From contig NZ_WKJP01000001.1 of NCBI RefSeq assembly GCF_009674585.1, positions 248,001 to 312,000 of the forward strand: a stretch of DNA of 64,000 nucleotides, in the 5' to 3' direction. The DNA is from Haloferax marinisediminis (GTDB lineage: Archaea > Halobacteriota > Halobacteria > Halobacteriales > Haloferacaceae). The notes under the pieces were generated by a model. It ran no database searches. It was not told the origin of the DNA and worked only from the letters and a program-made list of their open reading frames with translations. This document shows positions 1 to 6,168 of this stretch, piece by piece (within the stretch, counting starts at the first letter, position 1; every line of letters starts with the position of its first letter). Made by a program: the position numbers and the translations under genes.

Positions 1-2
1 CC

Positions 3-1184
3 CGCGAGCGCGTCGAAGCGGTCGCTCGACGGACACCGCTCGAATACTCGCACACGTTCTCTGATATGACTGGCGCAGAGGTCCACCTGAAGTTGGAGAA
101 CTTCCAGCGGACCGGCTCGTTCAAGATTCGTGGGGCGATGAACCGCATCACGACGCTCTCGGAGGAGGAACAACGCGCAGGCGTGGTGACGGCGAGTGCC
201 GGCAACCACGCACAGGGTGTCGCACTCGCGGCGACACGGGCGGGCGTGGACTCGAAAATCGTGATGCCGGAGTACGCCCCCATCACGAAGGTAAAAGCGA
301 CAGAGCGCTACGGCGGTGACGTCGTCCTCCACGGCGCCGACTACGACGAAGCCCAAACGAAAGCCCACGAACTCGAAGCAGCAGAAGGACGCACCTACGT
401 CCACGCCTTCGACGACGAGTACGTGATGGCTGGACAGGGAACGATTGGTCTCGAAATCGTCGAAGACTGTCCTGACCTCGATACCGTCGTCGTTCCAATC
501 GGTGGGGGCGGCCTCATCTCCGGCATCGCCACCGCCATCAAAGAACAGCACCCCGACGTTCGCGTCGTCGGTGTGCAGGCAGAACAGGCGTCCAGCGCTG
601 CCGACTCGCTCACCAAAGGCTCCGTACAGGAGATCGACGAAGTAGACACCATCGCCGACGGTATCGCAGTTCGCCGGATGGGTGACAAGACGTTCGAGGT
701 CATCCAAGAGCGTGTCGACGAGGTCGTCACCGTCTCTGACGAGGAAATCGCCGTCGCGCTCATGTACTTACTCGAACGCTCGAAGACGTTGGTCGAAGGC
801 GCCGGTGCGGTGGCACTGGCGGCACTCATCTTCGAGAAATTCGACTACGAAGCAGACGAGGTTATCGTCCCGGCGCTGTGCGGTGGCAACATAGACATGA
901 ACACGCTCACAACCGTCGTGATGCGTGGTCTCGTCGAGACGGGGCGGTACCTGAAGATTCGCACCGAACTCAAAGACCGCCCGGGGTCGCTCGAACAACT
1001 CATTCAAATCATCGCCGAGAAGAAGGCGAACATCTACGCCGTCCGGCACGACCGGACCTCCCGGAAGATTGCACTGAACGCGACGGAAGTCGAAATCGAC
1101 CTCGAGATGCGTGGCCCCGAGCACGTCGATACGCTCCTCGCTGCACTCCGCGGCGAAGGCTACGAAGTCGAAGTCCTCGACTGA
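3..1184 (+). CDS. ilvA: threonine ammonia-lyase (threonine deaminase), 5' partial
   Basis: This PLP enzyme deaminates L-threonine to 2-oxobutyrate, the first step towards isoleucine. The frame is open from base 3 and reads RRTPLEYSHTFSDMTG before the ATG at 66. That is typical N-terminal sequence of the family, so the true start lies upstream of the window and the ATG at 66 is internal. The PLP lysine is in GSFKIRGA and the phosphate-binding glycine loop is PIGGGGLISG. A C-terminal ACT domain (about the last 80 residues, from KIRTELKDRPGSL) suggests allosteric control, as in short catabolic or archaeal deaminases with a single ACT unit. RidA follows 111 bases downstream and acts on this enzyme's reactive products. 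Confidence 0.93.
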   Translation, partial: RERVEAVARRTPLEYSHTFSDMTGAEVHLKLENFQRTGSFKIRGAMNRITTLSEEEQRAGVVTASAGNHAQGVALAATRAGVDSKIVMPEYAPITKVKATERYGGDVVLHGADYDEAQTKAHELEAAEGRTYVHAFDDEYVMAGQGTIGLEIVEDCPDLDTVVVPIGGGGLISGIATAIKEQHPDVRVVGVQAEQASSAADSLTKGSVQEIDEVDTIADGIAVRRMGDKTFEVIQERVDEVVTVSDEEIAVALMYLLERSKTLVEGAGAVALAALIFEKFDYEADEVIVPALCGGNIDMNTLTTVVMRGLVETGRYLKIRTELKDRPGSLEQLIQIIAEKKANIYAVRHDRTSRKIALNATEVEIDLEMRGPEHVDTLLAALRGEGYEVEVLD

Positions 1185-1262
1185 GGTCACGGGCGCGTCG
1201 TCGGACAACCTGAACGGAAAGCAGAACGTCGCCCCGACGCGACTGCCCCGACTGTTCCCGCC

Positions 1263-1270
1263 TATTTTAT
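1263..1270 (+). promoter_or_regulatory. TATA box for ridA
   Basis: TATTTTAT is centred about 29 bases before the ATG at 1296. This spacing predicts a leaderless transcript and supports that ATG over the TTG at 1287. Confidence 0.5.
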
Positions 1271-1295
1271 CACGTCGTGGCGAAACTTGCCGGGT

Positions 1296-1682
1296 ATGAA
1301 GCGCGTCATCTCGACAGACGAAGCGCCGGCTGCAGTCGGTGCGTACAGTCAAGCAACGACGAACGGGTCCCTCCTCTACACTGCCGGCCAGATTCCCCTG
1401 ACGCCGGACGGTGAACTCCTCGACGACGAGGACATCGCCACCCAGACCAAGCAGTCTCTCGACAACGTGATAGCCATCCTCGACGAGGCGGGCGCAGACG
1501 CAGGCGACGTGCTGAAGACGACCGTCTTCCTCGCCGACATCGACGACTTCGACGAGATGAACGAGACGTACGCGACGTACTTCGACGACGAACCACCGGC
1601 ACGGTCGGCCGTCGAGGTGGGTAACCTCCCGAAGGGCGTCGGCGTCGAAATCGAAGCGGTCGCCGTCCTCGACGAGGAGTGA
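1296..1682 (+). CDS. ridA: RidA/YjgF family enamine/imine deaminase
   Basis: RidA hydrolyses 2-aminoacrylate and 2-aminocrotonate or their imines, released by PLP enzymes such as threonine deaminase, and protects other PLP enzymes from damage. The 128-residue product matches the family length. It carries SQATTNGSLLYTAGQIPL near the N terminus and PPARSAVEV, which contains the conserved substrate-binding Arg. The ATG at 1296 was chosen over an in-frame TTG at 1287 because the homology begins at MKRVIST and a TATA element lies about 29 bases upstream. Its position after ilvA fits its chemistry. The next small gene overlaps the stop codon. Confidence 0.93.
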   Translation: MKRVISTDEAPAAVGAYSQATTNGSLLYTAGQIPLTPDGELLDDEDIATQTKQSLDNVIAILDEAGADAGDVLKTTVFLADIDDFDEMNETYATYFDDEPPARSAVEVGNLPKGVGVEIEAVAVLDEE

Positions 1683-1885
1683 ACCGTCGGGTTCGGTCGG
1701 CCCTCGCGTGGGGTGCAGTGAGCCTCCTCCTCGTGGGCGTTCTCGCGCAGGGTGCGACCCTCTTCGGCCTCGGTATCGAGGCGTCGTTTTGGGCGGTGGC
1801 AGCAGTGGCACTCACCGCAGGCATCGTCGTCACGTCTGTGACATACGTCACCGAGCCACGGCTCGAACGGAAAGGAAGGGCTTAA
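1679..1885 (+). CDS. small two-helix membrane protein
   Basis: I do not recognise this 68-residue protein. It starts with GTG in a GTGA overlap with the ridA stop, which suggests translational coupling. It has two hydrophobic segments (about residues 9-30 and 36-56) and ends in the charged tail EPRLERKGRA. Such tiny membrane proteins are common in haloarchaea. The stop codon overlaps the AT-rich element that probably serves as the tRNA-Ser promoter. The coding call rests on the overlap and the clean membrane profile. Confidence 0.6.
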   Translation: MNRRVRSALAWGAVSLLLVGVLAQGATLFGLGIEASFWAVAAVALTAGIVVTSVTYVTEPRLERKGRA

Positions 1886-1889
1886 ATTA
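1882..1889 (+). promoter_or_regulatory. TATA box for tRNA-Ser
   Basis: TTAAATTA lies 30-37 bases before the tRNA 5' end. It overlaps the end of the upstream small membrane protein gene. Confidence 0.45.
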
Positions 1890-1918
1890 TCGAGGCAGAA
1901 ACGTTGCGTTGTAAGCCA

Positions 1919-1999
1919 GCCAGGATGGCCGAGCGGTAAGGCGCACGCCTGGAAAGCGTGTTCCCTCTGGGATCGGGGGTTCAAATCCCTCTCCTGGCG
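1919..1999 (+). tRNA. tRNA-Ser (anticodon GGA)
   Basis: The acceptor stem pairs GCCAGGA (1919-1925) with TCCTGGC (1992-1998), followed by discriminator G at 1999. The anticodon arm is CACGC-CTGGAAA-GCGTG with GGA at 1951-1953. A long variable arm with a CCC/GGG stem follows, as expected for a class II serine tRNA. The T arm is GGGGG-TTCAAAT-CCCTC. No CCA is encoded, as is usual in haloarchaea. The gene reads UCC/UCU codons. Fragments resembling tRNA 3' ends lie just downstream. Confidence 0.95.
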
Positions 2000-2064
2000 C
2001 TTCTCTGAAAACTACACCTCCGAGCGATGCGTCTGGGCGCATCGCAGACAGCCGTTTTCGTGAA

Positions 2065-2085
2065 GCGCCCCAGTGGGATTCGAAC
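2065..2085 (-). repeat. tRNA 3'-half-like fragment
   Basis: On the minus strand this reads GTTCGAATCCCACTGGGGC, like a T loop plus 3' acceptor end. The sequence before it does not complete a T stem, so only a 3' half is present. Confidence 0.4.
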
Positions 2086-2113
2086 AAGCGAGCGAACGAA
2101 CGTGAGCGAGTGA

Positions 2114-2135
2114 GGTTCAAACCCCTCTCGTGGCG
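2114..2135 (+). repeat. near-copy of tRNA-Ser 3' end (possible att remnant)
   Basis: These 22 bases match 20 of 22 positions of the tRNA-Ser T arm and acceptor end at 1978-1999. The mismatches are at 2122 and 2130. The flanking 5' sequence does not form a T stem. A direct repeat of a tRNA 3' end downstream of the gene is the usual signature of a tRNA-targeting integrase attachment site. Confidence 0.5.
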
Positions 2136-2397
2136 GACTGACTCCGCTTTTCCCCTGAAGTCTCGCTTCTCAGTTGGCCGCGCTAGTACACACGGAGGCG
2201 GCAAAACACCGCTCGTGTTTTCTCGCTCCCCGGGAATCCCGAGTGGCGTATATTCTCACCGCAGTGCAACTGTCACTCACAGGCGACACGGCTACGTCGC
2301 CGGTTTCGGGAGCGTCGTCAGTCGGAGTTCGACGGCTCCTGTATCAGCATAGCGTCCAAAACATTCATCACCATGCGAAACAATACCACGTTTGACA

Positions 2398-2568
2398 ATG
2401 CCTGACACCAAAAGCGGCCGTGAGAAGAAGGGCCTCAACAAGCGGACCCAGCTTACCGAACGGCTGTACGAACGAGAGTTAGCGGTGTTAGACGGCGAAG
2501 ACGACGAGCCCGAGCTCGACGATCTCTCCGGGGAGTTCATCGCGGAGGAGCTTCCAGACGAAACCTGA
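2398..2568 (+). CDS. small acidic conserved-type protein
   Basis: This is a 56-residue open frame, MPDTKSGREKKGLNKRTQLT onwards, ending in EELPDET. I do not recognise a family. It has a basic N-terminal third (KSGREKKGLNKR) and a very acidic C-terminal half (GEDDEPELDD). Its codon choice is that of a coding frame, with strong third-position G/C. A T-run at 2605-2610 downstream could terminate it. No membrane segment or cysteine motif is present. It lies between the tRNA-Ser fragment cluster and the thermosome. Confidence 0.6.
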   Translation: MPDTKSGREKKGLNKRTQLTERLYERELAVLDGEDDEPELDDLSGEFIAEELPDET

Positions 2569-2955
2569 CGACTCGGTCTGTATCGAATATCTCGGCGACT
2601 CGAATTTTTTCGGCGGTATCGAACTCGGTGAGCGTGCCACACCGTGGGACTACCCGTGTGTATCGGTGCGCACCGCCACCCGGCGGACGTATTCTCCCTC
2701 GACTGGGTAGACGACAGCGGCGATTCGGTTGCCGTCCGGTAGTGACTGTGCTACTGAAACGGCAGGTGAAATACAGTATATAAACTATGTCGAAACAACA
2801 CCGATTGTGCCATATGGTGTCGTGGACCATGGCCGGTTGAAACCCGGGGAAGGTCGGTGCAGTCTCTCGATTCTGTGCAATTGCTGTGTCGCTGATGCAA
2901 ATTTCTCTCCGACACGTCGGCGACAGGTTTTTATAGAATCACAAACAATCAGGCG
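2569..2955. other. gene-free stretch upstream of the thermosome
   Basis: These 387 bases hold a T-run at 2605-2610 that may end the preceding small gene, and the thermosome promoter at the right end. Short frames such as the GTG frame from 2643 ending at a TAG near 2735 are too brief to call. The AT-rich part from about 2765 to 2950 is probably regulatory, since chaperonin genes of halophiles are heat-inducible. Confidence 0.5.
2928..2935 (+). promoter_or_regulatory. TATA box of the thermosome gene
   Basis: TTTTTATA is centred about 25 bases before the ATG at 2956. It is one of the strongest TATA elements in the window, as expected for a heavily expressed heat-shock gene, and it predicts a leaderless or nearly leaderless transcript. 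Confidence 0.6.
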
Positions 2956-4635
2956 ATGACTATGAGCCAGCGAATGCAACAGGGTCAGCCGATGATCATT
3001 CTCGGTGAAGACTCCCAGCGCGTCAAAGACCGCGACGCGCAGGCGTACAACATCCGCGCCGCACGAGCGGTCGCCGAAGCAGTACGCTCCACACTCGGTC
3101 CGAAAGGGATGGACAAGATGCTCGTCGATTCGATGGGCGACGTCACCATCACGAACGACGGTGTCACCATCCTCAAAGAGATGGACATCGACAACCCGAC
3201 GGCCGAGATGATCGTCGAAGTCGCCGAAACGCAGGAAGACGAAGCCGGCGACGGGACGACGACCGCAGTCGCGATTGCGGGTGAACTCCTGAAGAACGCC
3301 GAGGACCTCCTCGAACAGGACATCCACCCGACGGCCATCATTCGTGGCTTCAACCTCGCCTCGGAGAAGGCCCGTGCGGAGATTGACGACATCGCAGAGC
3401 ACGTCGAACCCGACGACGAAGAACTGCTGAAGAAGGTCGCCGAGACCTCGATGACCGGCAAGAGCTCCGAACTCAACAAGGAGCTTCTCGCAGAGCTCAT
3501 CGTCGGTGCCGTCAAGCAGGTCACCGTCGAAGCTGACGACGGTTCCTACGTCGTCGACCTCGAGAACATCGCCATCGAGACGCAGACCGGCCGCTCCGCG
3601 TCCGAGTCCGAACTGCTCACCGGCGCTGTCATCGACAAGGACCCCGTCCACGACGACATGCCGGTCCAGTTCGACGAGGCCGACGTCCTCCTCCTCAACG
3701 AGCCTGTCGAGGTCGAAGAGACGGACATCGACACGAACGTCTCCATCGAGAGCCCCGACCAGCTCCAGAAGTTCCTCGACCAGGAAGAGGCGCAGCTGAA
3801 GAAGAAGGTCGACCAGATCGTCGACTCCGGCGCAGACGTCGTCTTCTGCCAGAAGGGCATCGACGACCTCGCCCAGCACTTCCTCGCGAAGAAGGGCATC
3901 CTCGCGGTCCGCCGCACGAAGAAGTCCGACATCAAGTTCCTCAAGAACATCACGGGCGCGTCCATCGTCTCGGACCTCGACTCCATCGAGTCCGCCGACC
4001 TCGGCACGGCCTCCATCCGCCGTGACGACGACGACGAACTGTTCTACGTCGAAGGCATCGGCGAAGACGTCCACGGTGTCACGCTCCTCCTCCGTGGCTC
4101 GACCGACCACGTCGTCGACGAACTCGAACGCGGCGTGCAGGACGCCCTCGACGTCGTCGCCTCGACGGTCGCCGACGGCCGCGTTCTCGCTGGCGGCGGT
4201 GCCATCGAAGTCGAACTCGCCTCGCGCCTCCGCGACTACGCTGACTCCGTCTCCGGCCGCGAGCAACTCGCCGTCGAAGCGTTCGCCGACGCGCTCGAAC
4301 TCGTTCCGCGCGTCCTCGCAGAGAACGCTGGTCTCGACTCCATCGACACGCTCGTCGACCTCCGCTCGGCCCACGAGAACGGTCAGGTCCGCGCTGGCCT
4401 GAACGTCTTCACTGGCGACGTCGAAGACGCGTTCGAAGCTGGCGTCGTCGAGACGGCCCACGCGAAGGAGCAGGCAATCGCCTCCGCCTCCGAAGCTGCG
4501 AACCTCGTCCTCAAGATTGACGACATCATCGCTGCTGGTGACCTCTCCACCGGCGGCAACGACGACGAGGAAGGCGGCGCACCCGGCGGCATGGGTGGCA
4601 TGGGCGGTATGGGCGGCATGGGCGGTGCGATGTAA
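2956..4635 (+). CDS. cct1: thermosome subunit (group II chaperonin)
   Basis: This is an ATP-driven group II chaperonin that folds cytosolic proteins as a double ring, alone or mixed with other Cct subunits. The 559 residues are full length. The equatorial domain carries [11 protein letters not shown] and the ATP loop [15 protein letters not shown]. The apical domain lies in the middle, and a second equatorial part contains [16 protein letters not shown]. The C terminus ends in a GGM-repeat tail of the kind that lines the chamber in haloarchaeal Cct1 proteins. The start at 2956 fits the TATA spacing, with ATG at 2962 as an alternative. The symbol follows the Haloferax naming I recall for this locus. 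Confidence 0.95.
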   Translation: MTMSQRMQQGQPMIILGEDSQRVKDRDAQAYNIRAARAVAEAVRSTLGPKGMDKMLVDSMGDVTITNDGVTILKEMDIDNPTAEMIVEVAETQEDEAGDGTTTAVAIAGELLKNAEDLLEQDIHPTAIIRGFNLASEKARAEIDDIAEHVEPDDEELLKKVAETSMTGKSSELNKELLAELIVGAVKQVTVEADDGSYVVDLENIAIETQTGRSASESELLTGAVIDKDPVHDDMPVQFDEADVLLLNEPVEVEETDIDTNVSIESPDQLQKFLDQEEAQLKKKVDQIVDSGADVVFCQKGIDDLAQHFLAKKGILAVRRTKKSDIKFLKNITGASIVSDLDSIESADLGTASIRRDDDDELFYVEGIGEDVHGVTLLLRGSTDHVVDELERGVQDALDVVASTVADGRVLAGGGAIEVELASRLRDYADSVSGREQLAVEAFADALELVPRVLAENAGLDSIDTLVDLRSAHENGQVRAGLNVFTGDVEDAFEAGVVETAHAKEQAIASASEAANLVLKIDDIIAAGDLSTGGNDDEEGGAPGGMGGMGGMGGMGGAM

Positions 4636-4870
4636 GTCGCGCCCAGTTAGGCCACCATACACCCCATCCGACGCCTGCACCGCACGACAGACCGATTCTT
4701 TTTCGACAGACTGAGTCGACCTGAGTAGCGACAGCACCGCGTCTCACACCCTACCGAGTCAATCAGTCACATTCCGAACAACTTGGATGATTCTCTCACT
4801 TTCAGAGTAAGACTTGGATTTGCATCCAGAAATAGAACAAACTAAGTAGGTGCTACGGGAACGTGGCCCC

Positions 4871-5869
4871 ATGCGCAAGACGCTGCTGCTGAACAAAGAC
4901 GACGTCCACGAGAACGTCCAGATGCCGGAACTCATCTCGGCCATCGAGGACGCCTTCGCCGCCTACGAGTCTGGCGACGCCCAGATGCCACCGAAGTCGT
5001 ACATCGACCTTCCCCAGTACAACGGTGACTTCCGGTCGATGCCCGCATACCTCGACGCAGGCGACTGGGACGCAGCAGGCATCAAGTGGGTCAACGTCCA
5101 CCCCGACAACGGCGACAAGTTCGACCTTCCCACCGTCATGGGAACGATGATTTACTCCGACCCCGAGACCGCGTTCCCCCTCGCACTCCTCGACGGGACG
5201 GAACTGACGATGCTCCGCACGGGTGCGGCCGCGGCCGTCGCCACCGACTACCTCGCCGTCGAAGACGCCTCGTCGATGGGTATCGTCGGCGCCGGTGTCC
5301 AGTCGTACACGCAACTTCGCGCCATCAGCGAGGTCCGCGACATCGAGGAAGTCGTCATCTCCGACCTCGACGAAGAGCGCGTCGCCGACTTCATCGACGC
5401 CTTCGAGGACGACTTCGACATCCGCGCAGGCTCTATCGAAGAGGCCGCCCAGTGTGACGTCCTCTCGACGGTGACGCCCGTCGAATCACCCATCGTCCCG
5501 CGCGACGCCGTCGGCGAGCACACCCACATCAACGCGATGGGTGCCGACGCCGAAGGCAAACACGAACTCGCCGACGAGGTGCTCCTCGACGCGAAACTCG
5601 TCATCGACGACCACGCCCAGACGACCCACTCCGGCGAAATCAACGTCCCGTACCACGAGGGCGTCCTCTCTGACGACGACATCTACGGCGCAATCGGCGA
5701 AATCGTCGTTGGTGACAAAGACAGCCGAACCGAGGCAGACGGCCTCACCGTCTTCGACTCGACCGGACTCGCGATTCAGGACGTCGCGGCCGCTCACGTC
5801 GCCTACGAACACGCTATCGAAAACGACAACGGCTACGCCTTCGACCTGCTCGGCCTCGCCGACGAGTAA
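4871..5869 (+). CDS. ornithine cyclodeaminase / alanine dehydrogenase family protein
   Basis: This 332-residue NAD(P)-dependent enzyme belongs to the OCD/mu-crystallin family, whose members include archaeal alanine dehydrogenase, ornithine cyclodeaminase and ketimine reductases. The N-terminal substrate domain carries PPKSYIDLP and RSMPAYL with conserved Lys and Arg. The Rossmann fold starts at MGIVGAGVQSYTQL (GxGxxS). The ATG at 4871 was preferred to the GTG at 4850 because homology starts at MRKTLLLN. The gene stands alone with its own upstream region. The exact substrate cannot be told from sequence. Alanine dehydrogenase is the usual archaeal annotation. Confidence 0.88.
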   Translation: MRKTLLLNKDDVHENVQMPELISAIEDAFAAYESGDAQMPPKSYIDLPQYNGDFRSMPAYLDAGDWDAAGIKWVNVHPDNGDKFDLPTVMGTMIYSDPETAFPLALLDGTELTMLRTGAAAAVATDYLAVEDASSMGIVGAGVQSYTQLRAISEVRDIEEVVISDLDEERVADFIDAFEDDFDIRAGSIEEAAQCDVLSTVTPVESPIVPRDAVGEHTHINAMGADAEGKHELADEVLLDAKLVIDDHAQTTHSGEINVPYHEGVLSDDDIYGAIGEIVVGDKDSRTEADGLTVFDSTGLAIQDVAAAHVAYEHAIENDNGYAFDLLGLADE

Positions 5870-5894
5870 CGACGGCGAACCCCTGGCATTCTCT

Positions 5895-6113
5895 TTACTC
5901 TTCTGTCCCGCGTTCTGGCGTGACGTACTCGAACACCTTGGACACCACGTACACGATAGCGATGAACGGCAGGAGTGGAATGAAGAGCATCACGAGGATG
6001 AGAAACATGACCCACCCGATAGAGTCCATCTCCATGTCGGGCCGCATGCCTGTCCGCGGTGTGACGGTTCGGTAGGCCTTCTGTGGCAGGGAGAGTGACT
6101 CCTCTTCGCTCAT
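5895..6113 (-). CDS. small single-pass membrane protein, haloarchaeal
   Basis: This 72-residue protein begins MSEEESLSLPQKAYRTVTPR and has one long hydrophobic stretch (about residues 31-58, DSIGWVMFLILVMLFIPLLP onwards). A short charged tail ends PERGTEE. I believe similar small proteins are conserved in haloarchaea, but I cannot assign a function. The ATG at 6113 was chosen because the upstream frame lies within the leuS terminus and has no homology-like content. It sits 55 bases downstream of leuS on the same strand. Confidence 0.72.
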   Translation of the reverse strand: MSEEESLSLPQKAYRTVTPRTGMRPDMEMDSIGWVMFLILVMLFIPLLPFIAIVYVVSKVFEYVTPERGTEE

Positions 6114-6168
6114 AGGTTCCTGTACGTTCGCCGAAAGGATAAGATGACCGGCGAGCAGGGACTCGCGG

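Larger units (their letters stand above)
2000..2397. other. gene-free stretch with tRNA 3'-end fragments
   Basis: I find no convincing gene in these 398 bases. The stretch holds a near copy of the tRNA-Ser 3' end (2114-2135) and a tRNA-like T-loop and 3' half on the opposite strand (2065-2085). Between them lies simple sequence of the AGCGAACGAACGTGAGCGAG kind. A GGCGAC/GTCGCC inverted repeat lies at 2282-2301. The pattern fits a decayed integration site beside a tRNA gene, but no integrase or cargo remains. Confidence 0.55.

Noticed and set aside
2086-2113. Possible CRISPR-like or tandem repeat in the AGCGAACGAACGTGAGCGAG region
   Set aside because: Only short degenerate repeats of a common haloarchaeal type are present, with no regular spacing and no cas genes.
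2537-2830. 97-codon minus-strand frame upstream of the thermosome
   Set aside because: It has no family resemblance, overlaps the 56-residue gene and has no promoter signal of its own.
2785-4737. 650-codon open frame antisense to the thermosome
   Set aside because: Same mirror-frame effect. The thermosome on the plus strand is full length with correct motifs and a promoter.
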